From Agelaius tricolor (Eukaryota > Chordata > Aves > Passeriformes > Icteridae): DNA of 64,000 bases. Below are positions 24,714 to 38,224 of the stretch, in pieces. A program made the translations under genes and the position numbers. The stretch spans positions 77,767,001 to 77,831,000 of the forward strand of contig JALJCS010000002.1 in the NCBI GenBank assembly GCA_023055355.1. Reading direction: 5' to 3'. How positions within the stretch are numbered: position 1 is the stretch's first letter; each line of letters starts with the position of its first letter. The notes under the pieces were generated by a model, which searched no databases, was not told where the DNA came from, and worked only from the letters and a program-made list of their open reading frames with translations.

Positions 24714-27007
24714 CCAAAAGATGCCAAAACTAAGCTCACAGACCTTGCAAAAGCTGGGGAAAAAGTCAAGAAGGAAGACACAACTTGGAGGGGAAGATTT
24801 AAAAGACATGGCATGGAGGCTTCAAAAGAAGAAAAAAAAAAAGGAAAAAATCTTTCCCAAAGTCCAAGCCATCAAAAGGCATGGCATGTCATCAAGTGCA
24901 GGGACATGCACCAAAGATTCCTCTCTTGGTCCCCATTGAAATCGCAAGATTCCGTTTCCCTTCCCGAAAGGAAATTTCATTTCCTTTCGGGAAGGAAACG
25001 GAATCTTGCGACCCTGGAAAGAAAGGCTTCCAAAGCCTCGGGAAAGGAGATAGGATCAAATGAAATGCGAGTGAAAAAAGAGGCAAAAAAGCCAGAAAAT
25101 GGGGACTTGTCGTGTCTTCCAGAAATGGTCTGTGAGGAAAAGAGCTGCATTGCAAAGCACCAAAAGATGCCAAAAGTAAGCTCAGAGATGTTGCAAAAGC
25201 TGGGGAAAAAGTCAAGGAGGAAGACACAACTTGGGAAAATATGGGGGACATGGTATGAACACTTGAAAATATCTAAAATCAAAAAAAAAAAAAATCTTCC
25301 CCATATGCCAGTAAGTGCAGGCACATGAGCAAAGCTTGCCCAAATTGATCCCTGCTGAAGGCTAAAAGAGAAAAGAAGGACTTACAAACAGGCTGGAATG
25401 GAGATATCATCAAAGGAATTGCAATTGGAGGAGAAAAAAAAGAAAAGTGGGAAATTTGGGCAATTTAGTGACTAGAAGAAAATGGACCGGGATTATATCA
25501 GAGCAGTGCAAAAAACCAAAAGATGCCAAAATTAAGCCCACAGATGTTGCAAAAGCCGGGGAAAATGTCAAGGAAAAAGAGAAATCTTGGAGAGGAAGAT
25601 ATGAGGGACATGGTATGAACACTTGAAAAAATCTAAAATAAAAAAAAAAAAATCTTCCCCATATGCCAGTAAGTGCAGGCACATGTGCAAAGCTTGCCCA
25701 AATTGATCCCCGCTGAAGGCTAAAAGAGAAAAGAAGGACTTACAAACAGGCTGGAGCGGAGATATCATCAAAGGAATTGCAATTGGAGGAGAAAAAAAAG
25801 AAAAGTGGGAAATTTGGGCAATTTAGTGACTAGAAGAAAATGGACCGGGATTATATCAGAGCAGTGCAAAAAACCAAAAGATGCCAAAACTAAGCTCACA
25901 GACCTTGCAAAAGCTGGGGAAAAAGTCAAGAAGGAAGACACAACTTGGAGGGGAAGATTTAAAAGACATGGCATGGAGGCTTCAAAAGAAGAAAAAAAAA
26001 AAGGAAAAAATCTTTCCCAAAGTCCAAGCCATCAAAAGGCATGGCATGTCATCAAGTGCAGGGACATGCACCAAAGATTCCTCTCTTGGTCCCCATTGAA
26101 ATCGCAAGATTCCGTTTCCCTTCCCGAAAGGAAATTTCATTTCCTTTCGGGAAGGAAACGGAATCTTGCGACCCTGGAAAGAAAGGCTTCCAAAGCCTCG
26201 GGAAAGGAGATAGGATCAAATGAAATGCGAGTGAAAAAAGAGGCAAAAAAGCCAGAAAATGGGGACTTGTCGTGTCTTCCAGAAATGGTCTGTGAGGAAA
26301 AGAGCTGCATTGCAAAGCACCAAAAGATGCCAAAAGTAAGCTCAGAGATGTTGCAAAAGCTGGGGAAAAAGTCAAGGAGGAAGACACAACTTGGGAAAAT
26401 ATGGGGGACATGGTATGAACACTTGAAAATATCTAAAATCAAAAAAAAAAAAAATCTTCCCCATATGCCAGTAAGTGCAGGCACATGAGCAAAGCTTGCC
26501 CAAATTGATCCCTGCTGAAGGCTAAAAGAGAAAAGAAGGACTTACAAACAGGCTGGAATGGAGATATCATCAAAGGAATTGCAATTGGAGGAGAAAAAAA
26601 AGAAAAGTGGGAAATTTGGGCAATTTAGTGACTAGAAGAAAATGGACCGGGATTATATCAGAGCAGTGCAAAAAACCAAAAGATGCCAAAATTAAGCCCA
26701 CAGATGTTGCAAAAGCCGGGGAAAATGTCAAGGAAGAAGAGAAATCTTGGAGAGGAAGATATGAGGGACATGGTATGAACACTTGAAAAAATCTTCCCCA
26801 TATGCCAGTAAGTGCAGGCACATGTGCAAAGCTTGCCCAAATTGATCCCCACTGAAGGCTAAAAGAGAAAAGAAGGACTTACAAACAGGCTGGAGCGGAG
26901 ATATCATCAAAGGAATTGCAATTGGAGGAGAAAAAAAAGTGGGAAATTTGGGCAATTTAGTGACTAGAAGAAAATGGACCGGGATTATATCAGAGCAGTG
27001 CAAAAAA
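24714..27007 (+). repeat. Two trimers, the second with a shortened M3
   Basis: M1 copies at 24714 and 25874. The first M3 has C-to-A at 25640 (ctaaaataaaa). The second M3 carries the 21-nt deletion at about 26794 and is followed by a flank lacking gaaaa, making the trimer 1,134 bp as at 18150-19283. Confidence 0.9.
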
Positions 27008-30000
27008 CCAAAAGATGCCAAAACTAAGCTCACAGACCTTGCAAAAGCTGGGGAAAAAGTCAAGAAGGAAGACACAACTTGGAGGGGAAGATTTAAAAGA
27101 CATGGCATGGATGCTTCAAAAGAAGAAAAAAAAAAGAAAAAAATCTTTCCCAAAGTCCAAGCCATCAAAAGGCATGGCATGGCATCAAGTGCAGGGACAT
27201 GCACCAAAGATTCCTCTCTTGGTCCCCATTGAAATCGCAAGATTCCGTTTCCCTTCCCGAAAGGAAATTTCATTTCCTTTCGGGAAGGAAACGGAATCTT
27301 GCGACCCTGGAAAGAAGGGCTTCCAAAGCCTCGGGAAAGGAGATAGGATCAAATGAAATGCGAGTGAAAAAAGAGGCAAAAAAGCCAGAAAATGGGGACT
27401 TGTCGTGTCTTCCAGAAATGGTCTGTGAGGAAAAGAGCTGCATTGCAAAGCACCAAAAGATGCCAAAAGTAAGCTCAGAGATGTTGCAAAAGCTGGGGAA
27501 AAAGTCAAGGAGGAAGACACAACTTGGGAAAATATGGGGGACATGGTATGAACACTTGAAAATATCTAAAATCAAAAAAAAAAAAATCTTCCCCATATGC
27601 CAGTAAGTGCAGGCACATGAGCAAAGCTTGCCCAAATTGATCCCCGCTGAAGGCTAAAAGAGAAAAGAAGGACTTACAAACAGGCTGGAATGGAGATATC
27701 ATCAAAGGAATTGCAATTGGAGGAGAAAAAAAAGAAAAGTGGGAAATTTGGGCAATTTAGTGACTAGAAGAAAATGGACCGGGATTATATCAGAGCAGTG
27801 CAAAAAACCAAAAGATGCCAAAATTAAGCCCACAGATGTTGCAAAAGCCGGGGAAAATGTCAAGGAAGAAGAGAAATCTTGGAGAGGAAGATATGAGGGA
27901 CATGGTATGAACACTTGAAAAAATCTAAAATCAAAAAAAAAAAAATCTTCCCCATATGCCAGTAAGTGCAGGCACATGTGCAAAGCTTGCCCAAATTGAT
28001 CCCCGCTGAAGGCTAAAAGAGAAAAGAAGGACTTACAAACAGGCTGGAGCGGAGATATCATCAAAGGAATTGCAATTGGAGGAGAAAAAAAAGAAAAGTG
28101 GGAAATTTGGGCAATTTAGTGACTAGAAGAAAATGGACCGGGATTATATCAGAGCAGTGCAAAAAACCAAAAGATGCCAAAACTAAGCTCACAGACCTTG
28201 CAAAAGCTGGGGAAAAAGTCAAGAAGGAAGACACAACTTGGAGGGGAAGATTTAAAAGACATGGCATGGAGGCTTCAAAAGAAGAAAAAAAAAAAGGAAA
28301 AAATCTTTCCCAAAGTCCAAGCCATCAAAAGGCATGGCATGTCATCAAGTGCAGGGACATGCACCAAAGATTCCTCTCTTGGTCCCCATTGAAATCGCAA
28401 GATTCCGTTTCCCTTCCCGAAAGGAAATTTCATTTCCTTTCGGGAAGGAAACGGAATCTTGCGACCCTGGAAAGAAGGGCTTCCAAAGCCTCGGGAAAGG
28501 AGATAGGATCAAATGAAATGCGAGTGAAAAAAGAGGCAAAAAAGCCAGAAAATGGGGACTTGTCGTGTCTTCCAGAAATGGTCTGTGAGGAAAAGAGCTG
28601 CATTGCAAAGCACCAAAAGATGCCAAAAGTAAGCTCAGAGATGTTGCAAAAGCTGGGGAAAAAGTCAAGGAGGAAGACACAACTTGGGAAAATATGGGGG
28701 ACATGGTATGAACACTTGAAAATATCTAAAATCAAAAAAAAAAAAATCTTCCCCATATGCCAGTAAGCGCAGGCACATGAGCAAAGCTTGCCCAAATTGA
28801 TCCCCGCTGAAGGCTAAAAGAGAAAAGAAGGACTTACAAACAGGCTGGAATGGAGATATCATCAAAGGAATTGCAATTGGAGGAGAAAAAAAAGTGGGAA
28901 ATTTGGGCAATTTAGTGACTAGAAGAAAATGGACCGGGATTATATCAGAGCAGTGCAAAAAACCAAAAGATGCCAAAATTAAGCCCACAGATGTTGCAAA
29001 AGCCGGGGAAAATGTCAAGGAAAAAGAGAAATCTTGGAGAGGAAGATATGAGGGACATGGGATGAACACTTGAAAAAATCTAAAATCAAAAAAAAAAAAA
29101 TCTTCCCCATATGCCAGTAAGTGCAGGCACATGTGCAAAGCTTGCCCAAATTGATCCCCGCTGAAGGCTAAAAGAGAAAAGAAGGACTTACAAACAGGCT
29201 GGAGCGGAGATATCATCAAAGGAATTGCAATTGGAGGAGAAAAAAAAGAAAAGTGGGAAATTTGGGCAATTTAGTGACTAGAAGAAAATGGACCGGGATG
29301 ATATCAGAGCAGTGCAAAAAACCAAAAGATGCCAAAACTAAGCTCACAGACCTTGCAAAAGCTGGGGAAAAAGTCAAGAAGGAAGACACAACTTGGAGGG
29401 GAAGATTTAAAAGACATGGCATGGAGGCTTCAAAAGAAGAAAAAAAAAAAGGAAAAAATCTTTCCCAAAGTCCAAGCCATCAAAAGGCATGGCATGTCAT
29501 CAAGTGCAGGGACATGCACCAAAGATTCCTCTCTTGGTCCCCATTGAAATCGCAAGATTCCGTTTCCCTTCCCGAAAGGAAATTTCATTTCCTTTCGGGA
29601 AGGAAACGGAATCTTGCGACCCTGGAAAGAAAGGCTTCCAAAGCCTCGGGAAAGGAGATAGGATCAAATGAAATGCGAGTGAAAAAAGAGGCAAAAAAGC
29701 CAGAAAATGGGGACTTGTCGTGTCTTCCAGAAATGGTCTGTGAGGAAAAGAGCTGCATTGCAAAGCACCAAAAGATGCCAAAAGTAAGCTCAGAGATGTT
29801 GCAAAAGCTGGGGAAAAAGTCAAGGAGGAAGACACAACTTGGGAAAATATGGGGGACATGGTATGAACACTTGAAAATATCTAAAATCAAAAAAAAAAAA
29901 AATCTTCCCCATATGCCAGTAAGTGCAGGCACATGAGCAAAGCTTGCCCAAATTGATCCCTGCTGAAGGCTAAAAGAGAAAAGAAGGACTTACAAACAGG

Positions 30001-30481
30001 CTGGAATGGAGATATCATCAAAGGAATTGCAATTGGAGGAGAAAAAAAAGAAAAGTGGGAAATTTGGGCAATTTAGTGACTAGAAGAAAATGGACCGGGA
30101 TTATATCAGAGCAGTGCAAAAAACCAAAAGATGCCAAAATTAAGCCCACAGATGTTGCAAAAGCCGGGGAAAATGTCAAGGAAGAAGAGAAATCTTGGAG
30201 AGGAAGATATGAGGGACATGGTATGAACACTTGAAAAAATCTAAAATCAAAAAAAAAAAATCTTCCCCATATGCCAGTAAGTGCAGGCACATGTGCAAAG
30301 CTTGCCCAAATTGATCCCCGCTGAAGGCTAAAAGAGAAAAGAAGGACTTACAAACAGGCTGGAGCGGAGATATCATCAAAGGAATTGCAATTGGAGGAGA
30401 AAAAAAAGAAAAGTGGGAAATTTGGGCAATTTAGTGACTAGAAGAAAATGGACCGGGATTATATCAGAGCAGTGCAAAAAA
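27008..30481 (+). repeat. Three regular trimers
   Basis: M1 copies at 27008, 28167 and 29322. The first matches 19284 at offset 7,724. The second has a long A/G tract but also gaagggcttcc beyond its hairpin, a combination of the two M1 classes that suggests exchange inside M1. The rare C at 28768 lies in the second M2. Confidence 0.9.
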
Positions 30482-31283
30482 CCAAAAGATGCCAAAACTA
30501 AGCTCACAGACCTTGCAAAAGCTGGGGAAAAAGTCAAGAAGGAAGACACAACTTGGAGGGGAAGATTTAAAAGACATGGCATGGAGGCTTCAAAAGAAGA
30601 AAAAAAAAAAGGAAAAAATCTTTCCCAAAGTCCAAGCCATCAAAAGGCATGGCATGTCATCAAGTGCAGGGACATGCACCAAAGATTCCTCTCTTGGTCC
30701 CCATTGAAATCGCAAGATTCCGTTTCCCTTCCCGAAAGGAAATTTCATTTCCTTTCGGGAAGGAAACGGAATCTTGCGACCCTGGAAAGAAAGGCTTCCA
30801 AAGCCTCGGGAAAGGAGATAGGATCAAATGAAATGCGAGTGAAAAAAGAGGCAAAAAAGCCAGAAAATGGGGACTTGTCGTGTCTTCCAGAAATGGTCTG
30901 TGAGGAAAAGAGCTGCATTGCAAAGCACCAAAAGATGCCAAAAGTAAGCTCAGAGATGTTGCAAAAGCTGGGGAAAAAGTCAAGGAGGAAGACACAACTT
31001 GGGAAAATATGGGGGACATGGTATGAACACTGGAAAAAATCTAAAATCAAAAAAAAAAAAAATCTTCCCCATATGCCAGTAAGTGCAGGCACATGTGCAA
31101 AGCTTGCCCAAATTGATCCCCGCTGAAGGCTAAAAGAGAAAAGAAGGACTTACAAACAGGCTGGAACGGAGATATCATCAAAGGAATTGCAATTGGAGGA
31201 GAAAAAAAAGAAAAGTGGGAAATTTGGGCAATTTAGTGACTAGAAGAAAATGGACCGGGATTATATCAGAGCAGTGCAAAAAA
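30482..31283 (+). repeat. M1-M2 dimer lacking M3 (802 bp), copy 2
   Basis: Counterpart of 23912-24713 at offset 6,570 bp, differing in register by one gaaaa insertion. Confidence 0.9.
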
Positions 31284-34200
31284 CCAAAAGATGCCAAAAC
31301 TAAGCTCACAGACCTTGCAAAAGCTGGGGAAAAAGTCAAGAAGGAAGACACAACTTGGAGGGGAAGATTTAAAAGACATGGCATGGAGGCTTCAAAAGAA
31401 GAAAAAAAAAAAGGAAAAAATCTTTCCCAAAGTCCAAGCCATCAAAAGGCATGGCATGTCATCAAGTGCAGGGACATGCACCAAAGATTCCTCTCTTGGT
31501 CCCCATTGAAATCGCAAGATTCCGTTTCCCTTCCCGAAAGGAAATTTCATTTCCTTTCGGGAAGGAAACGGAATCTTGCGACCCTGGAAAGAAAGGCTTC
31601 CAAAGCCTCGGGAAAGGAGATAGGATCAAATGAAATGCGAGTGAAAAAAGAGGCAAAAAAGCCAGAAAATGGGGACTTGTCGTGTCTTCCAGAAATGGTC
31701 TGTGAGGAAAAGAGCTGCATTGCAAAGCACCAAAAGATGCCAAAAGTAAGCTCAGAGATGTTGCAAAAGCTGGGGAAAAAGTCAAGGAGGAAGACACAAC
31801 TTGGGAAAATATGGGGGACATGGTATGAACACTGGAAAAAATCTAAAATCAAAAAAAAAAAAATCTTCCCCATATGCCAGTAAGTGCAGGCACATGTGCA
31901 AAGCTTGCCCAAATTGATCCCCGCTGAAGGCTAAAAGAGAAAAGAAGGACTTACAAACAGGCTGGAATGGAGATATCATCAAAGGAATTGCAATTGGAGG
32001 AGAAAAAAAAGAAAAGTGGGAAATTTGGGCAATTTAGTGACTAGAAGAAAATGGACCGGGATTATATCAGAGCAGTGCAAAAAACCAAAAGATGCCAAAA
32101 TTAAGCCCACAGATGTTGCAAAAGCCGGGGAAAATGTCAAGGAAAAAGAGAAATCTTGGAGAGGAAGATATGAGGGACATGGTATGAACACTTGAAAAAA
32201 TCTAAAATCAAAAAAAAAAAATCTTCCCCATATGCCAGTAAGTGCAGGCACATGTGCAAAGCTTGCCCAAATTGATCCCCGCTGAAGGCTAAAAGAGAAA
32301 AGAAGGACTTACAAACAGGCTGGAGCGGAGATATCATCAAAGGAATTGCAATTGGAGGAGAAAAAAAAGAAAAGTGGGAAATTTGGGCAATTTAGTGACT
32401 AGAAGAAAATGGACCGGGATTATATCAGAGCAGTGCAAAAAACCAAAAGATGCCAAAACTAAGCTCACAGACCTTGCAAAAGCTGGGGAAAAAGTCAAGA
32501 AGGAAGACACAACTTGGAGGGGAAGATTTAAAAGACATGGCATGGAGGCTTCAAAAGAAGAAAAAAAAAAAGGAAAAAATCTTTCCCAAAGTCCAAGCCA
32601 TCAAAAGGCATGGCATGTCATCAAGTGCAGGGACATGCACCAAAGATTCCTCTCTTGGTCCCCATTGAAATCGCAAGATTCCGTTTCCCTTCCCGAAAGG
32701 AAATTTCATTTCCTTTCGGGAAGGAAACGGAATCTTGCGACCCTGGAAAGAAAGGCTTCCAAAGCCTCGGGAAAGGAGATAGGATCAAATGAAATGCGAG
32801 TGAAAAAAGAGGCAAAAAAGCCAGAAAATGGGGACTTGTCGTGTCTTCCAGAAATGGTCTGTGAGGAAAAGAGCTGCATTGCAAAGCACCAAAAGATGCC
32901 AAAAGTAAGCTCAGAGATGTTGCAAAAGCTGGGGAAAAAGTCAAGGAGGAAGACACAACTTGGGAAAATATGGGGGACATGGTATGAACACTTGAAAATA
33001 TCTAAAATCAAAAAAAAAAAAAATCTTCCCCATATGCCAGTAAGTGCAGGCACATGAGCAAAGCTTGCCCAAATTGATCCCTGCTGAAGGCTAAAAGAGA
33101 AAAGAAGGACTTACAAACAGGCTGGAATGGAGATATCATCAAAGGAATTGCAATTGGAGGAGAAAAAAAAGAAAAGTGGGAAATTTGGGCAATTTAGTGA
33201 CTAGAAGAAAATGGACCGGGATTATATCAGAGCAGTGCAAAAAACCAAAAGATGCCAAAATTAAGCCCACAGATGTTGCAAAAGCCGGGGAAAATGTCAA
33301 GGAAAAAGAGAAATCTTGGAGAGGAAGATATGAGGGACATGGGATGAACACTTGAAAAAATCTAAAATCAAAAAAAAAAAAATCTTCCCCATATGCCAGT
33401 AAGTGCAGGCACATGTGCAAAGCTTGCCCAAATTGATCCCCGCTGAAGGCTAAAAGAGAAAAGAAGGACTTACAAACAGGCTGGAGCGGAGATATCATCA
33501 AAGGAATTGCAATTGGAGGAGAAAAAAAAGAAAAGTGGGAAATTTGGGCAATTTAGTGACTAGAAGAAAATGGACCGGGATTATATCAGAGCAGTGCAAA
33601 AAACCAAAAGATGCCAAAACTAAGCTCACAGACCTTGCAAAAGCTGGGGAAAAAGTCAAGAAGGAAGACACAACTTGGAGGGGAAGATTTAAAAGACATG
33701 GCATGGAGGCTTCAAAAGAAGAAAAAAAAAAAGGAAAAAATCTTTCCCAAAGTCCAAGCCATCAAAAGGCATGGCATGTCATCAAGTGCAGGGACATGCA
33801 CCAAAGATTCCTCTCTTGGTCCCCATTGAAATCGCAAGATTCCGTTTCCCTTCCCGAAAGGAAATTTCATTTCCTTTCGGGAAGGAAACGGAATCTTGCG
33901 ACCCTGGAAAGAAAGGCTTCCAAAGCCTCGGGAAAGGAGATAGGATCAAATGAAATGCGAGTGAAAAAAGAGGCAAAAAAGCCAGAAAATGGGGACTTGT
34001 CGTGTCTTCCAGAAATGGTCTGTGAGGAAAAGAGCTGCATTGCAAAGCACCAAAAGATGCCAAAAGTAAGCTCAGAGATGTTGCAAAAGCTGGGGAAAAA
34101 GTCAAGGAGGAAGACACAACTTGGGAAAATATGGGGGACATGGTATGAACACTTGAAAATATCTAAAATCAAAAAAAAAAAAAATCTTCCCCATATGCCA

Positions 34201-34764
34201 GTAAGTGCAGGCACATGAGCAAAGCTTGCCCAAATTGATCCCTGCTGAAGGCTAAAAGAGAAAAGAAGGACTTACAAACAGGCTGGAATGGAGATATCAT
34301 CAAAGGAATTGCAATTGGAGGAGAAAAAAAAGAAAAGTGGGAAATTTGGGCAATTTAGTGACTAGAAGAAAATGGACCGGGATTATATCAGAGCAGTGCA
34401 AAAAACCAAAAGATGCCAAAATTAAGCCCACAGATGTTGCAAAAGCCGGGGAAAATGTCAAGGAAAAAGAGAAATCTTGGAGAGGAAGATATGAGGGACA
34501 TGGGATGAACACTTGAAAAAATCTAAAATCAAAAAAAAAAAAATCTTCCCCATATGCCAGTAAGTGCAGGCACATGTGCAAAGCTTGCCCAAATTGATCC
34601 CCGCTGAAGGCTAAAAGAGAAAAGAAGGACTTACAAACAGGCTGGAGCGGAGATATCATCAAAGGAATTGCAATTGGAGGAGAAAAAAAAGAAAAGTGGG
34701 AAATTTGGGCAATTTAGTGACTAGAAGAAAATGGACCGGGATTATATCAGAGCAGTGCAAAAAA
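31284..34764 (+). repeat. Three regular trimers
   Basis: M1 copies at 31284, 32443 and 33604; lengths 1,159-1,161 bp. All M1 copies have the long A/G tract, and all M3 copies are of the gaaaaagag subtype. Confidence 0.92.
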
Positions 34765-35566
34765 CCAAAAGATGCCAAAACTAAGCTCACAGACCTTGCA
34801 AAAGCTGGGGAAAAAGTCAAGAAGGAAGACACAACTTGGAGGGGAAGATTTAAAAGACATGGCATGGAGGCTTCAAAAGAAGAAAAAAAAAAAGGAAAAA
34901 ATCTTTCCCAAAGTCCAAGCCATCAAAAGGCATGGCATGTCATCAAGTGCAGGGACATGCACCAAAGATTCCTCTCTTGGTCCCCATTGAAATCGCAAGA
35001 TTCCGTTTCCCTTCCCGAAAGGAAATTTCATTTCCTTTCGGGAAGGAAACGGAATCTTGCGACCCTGGAAAGAAAGGCTTCCAAAGCCTCGGGAAAGGAG
35101 ATAGGATCAAATGAAATGCGAGTGAAAAAAGAGGCAAAAAAGCCAGAAAATGGGGACTTGTCGTGTCTTCCAGAAATGGTCTGTGAGGAAAAGAGCTGCA
35201 TTGCAAAGCACCAAAAGATGCCAAAAGTAAGCTCAGAGATGTTGCAAAAGCTGGGGAAAAAGTCAAGGAGGAAGACACAACTTGGGAAAATATGGGGGAC
35301 ATGGTATGAACACTGGAAAAAATCTAAAATCAAAAAAAAAAAAAATCTTCCCCATATGCCAGTAAGTGCAGGCACATGTGCAAAGCTTGCCCAAATTGAT
35401 CCCCGCTGAAGGCTAAAAGAGAAAAGAAGGACTTACAAACAGGCTGGAACGCAGATATCATCAAAGGAATTGCAATTGGAGGAGAAAAAAAAGAAAAGTG
35501 GGAAATTTGGGCAATTTAGTGACTAGAAGAAAATGGACCGGGATTATATCAGAGCAGTGCAAAAAA
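34765..35566 (+). repeat. M1-M2 dimer lacking M3 (802 bp), copy 3
   Basis: M2 ends with aacgcagatatc (35452 region), a G-to-C change that recurs only in copy 4 at 38912, offset 3,460 bp. Confidence 0.9.
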
Positions 35567-37063
35567 CCAAAAGATGCCAAAACTAAGCTCACAGACCTTG
35601 CAAAAGCTGGGGAAAAAGTCAAGAAGGAAGACACAACTTGGAGGGGAAGATTTAAAAGACATGGCATGGAGGCTTCAAAAGAAGAAAAAAAAAAAGGAAA
35701 AAATCTTTCCCAAAGTCCAAGCCATCAAAAGGCATGGCATGTCATCAAGTGCAGGGACATGCACCGAAGATTCCTCTCTTGGTCCCCATTGAAATCGCAA
35801 GATTCCGTTTCCCTTCCCGAAAGGAAATTTCATTTCCTTTCGGGAAGGAAACGGAATCTTGCGACCCTGGAAAGAAAGGCTTCCAAAGCCTCGGGAAAGG
35901 AGATAGGATCAAATGAAATGCGAGTGAAAAAAGAGGCAAAAAAGCCAGAAAATGGGGACTTGTCGTGTCTTCCAGAAATGGTCTGTGAGGAAAAGAGCTG
36001 CATTGCAAAGCACCAAAAGATGCCAAAAGTAAGCTCAGAGATGTTGCAAAAGCTGGGGAAAAAGTCAAGGAGGAAGACACAACTTGGGAAAATATGGGGG
36101 ACATGGTATGAACACTTGAAAATATCTAAAATCAAAAAAAAAAAAAATCTTCCCCATATGCCAGTAAGTGCAGGCACATGAGCAAAGCTTGCCCAAATTG
36201 ATCCCTGCTGAAGGCTAAAAGAGAAAAGAAGGACTTACAAACAGGCTGGAATGGAGATATCATCAAAGGAATTGCAATTGGAGGAGAAAAAAAAGAAAAG
36301 TGGGAAATTTGGGCAATTTAGTGACTAGAAGAAAATGGACCGGGATTATATCAGAGCAGTGCAAAAAACCAAAAGATGCCAAAATTAAGCCCACAGATGT
36401 TGCAAAAGCCGGGGAAAATGTCAAGGAAGAAGAGAAATCTTGGAGAGGAAGATATGAGGGACATGGTATGAACACTTGAAAAAATCTTCCCCATATGCCA
36501 GTAAGTGCAGGCACATGTGCAAAGCTTGCCCAAATTGATCCCCGCTGAAGGCTAAAAGAGAAAAGAAGGACTTACAAACAGGCTGGAATGGAGATATCAT
36601 CAAAGGAATTGCAATTGGAGGAGAAAAAAAAGAAAAGTGGGAAATTTGGGCAATTTAGTGACTAGAAGAAAATGGACCGGGATTATATCAGAGCAGTGCA
36701 AAAAACCAAAAGATGCCAAAATTAAGCCCACAGATGTTGCAAAAGCCGGGGAAAATGTCAAGGAAAAAGAGAAATCTTGGAGAGGAAGATATGAGGGACA
36801 TGGTATGAACACTTGAAAAAATCTAAAATCAAAAAAAAAAAATCTTCCCCATATGCCAGTAAGTGCAGGCACATGTGCAAAGCTTGCCCAAATTGATCCC
36901 CGCTGAAGGCTAAAAGAGAAAAGAAGGACTTACAAACAGGCTGGAGCGGAGATATCATCAAAGGAATTGCAATTGGAGGAGAAAAAAAAGAAAAGTGGGA
37001 AATTTGGGCAATTTAGTGACTAGAAGAAAATGGACCGGGATTATATCAGAGCAGTGCAAAAAA
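35567..37063 (+). repeat. Unit M1-M2-shortened M3-M3 (1,497 bp), copy 1
   Basis: The first M3 has the 21-nt deletion at about 36486; a full M3 follows. M1 carries G near 35766 (gcaccgaag in place of gcaccaaag), shared only with 39226. Confidence 0.9.
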
Positions 37064-38224
37064 CCAAAAGATGCCAAAACTAAGCTCACAGACCTTGCAA
37101 AAGCTGGGGAAAAAGTCAAGAAGGAAGACACAACTTGGAGGGGAAGATTTAAAAGACATGGCATGGAGGCTTCAAAAGAAGAAAAAAAAAAAGGAAAAAA
37201 TCTTTCCCAAAGTCCAAGCCATCAAAAGGCATGGCATGTCATCAAGTGCAGGGACATGCACCAAAGATTCCTCTCTTGGTCCCCATTGAAATCGCAAGAT
37301 TCCGTTTCCCTTCCCGAAAGGAAATTTCATTTCCTTTCGGGAAGGAAACGGAATCTTGCGACCCTGGAAAGAAAGGCTTCCAAAGCCTCGGGAAAGGAGA
37401 TAGGATCAAATGAAATGCGAGTGAAAAAAGAGGCAAAAAAGCCAGAAAATGGGGACTTGTCGTGTCTTCCAGAAATGGTCTGTGAGGAAAAGAGCTGCAT
37501 TGCAAAGCACCAAAAGATGCCAAAAGTAAGCTCAGAGATGTTGCAAAAGCTGGGGAAAAAGTCAAGGAGGAAGACACAACTTGGGAAAATATGGGGGACA
37601 TGGTATGAACACTTGAAAATATCTAAAATCAAAAAAAAAAAAAATCTTCCCCATATGCCAGTAAGTGCAGGCACATGAGCAAAGCTTGCCCAAATTGATC
37701 CCTGCTGAAGGCTAAAAGAGAAAAGAAGGACTTACAAACAGGCTGGAATGGAGATATCATCAAAGGAATTGCAATTGGAGGAGAAAAAAAAGAAAAGTGG
37801 GAAATTTGGGCAATTTAGTGACTAGAAGAAAATGGACCGGGATTATATCAGAGCAGTGCAAAAAACCAAAAGATGCCAAAATTAAGCCCACAGATGTTGC
37901 AAAAGCCGGGGAAAATGTCAAGGAAGAAGAGAAATCTTGGAGAGGAAGATATGAGGGACATGGTATGAACACTTGAAAAAATCTAAAATCAAAAAAAAAA
38001 AAATCTTCCCCATATGCCAGTAAGTGCAGGCACATGTGCAAAGCTTGCCCAAATTGATCCCCGCTGAAGGCTAAAAGAGAAAAGAAGGACTTACAAACAG
38101 GCTGGAGCGGAGATATCATCAAAGGAATTGCAATTGGAGGAGAAAAAAAAGAAAAGTGGGAAATTTGGGCAATTTAGTGACTAGAAGAAAATGGACCGGG
38201 ATTATATCAGAGCAGTGCAAAAAA
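37064..38224 (+). repeat. One regular trimer (1,161 bp)
   Basis: M1 at 37064, M2 with cacttgaaaatatc end, M3 of gaagaagag, catggtatg subtype. It is repeated at 40524 as part of the 3,460-bp duplication. Confidence 0.92.
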
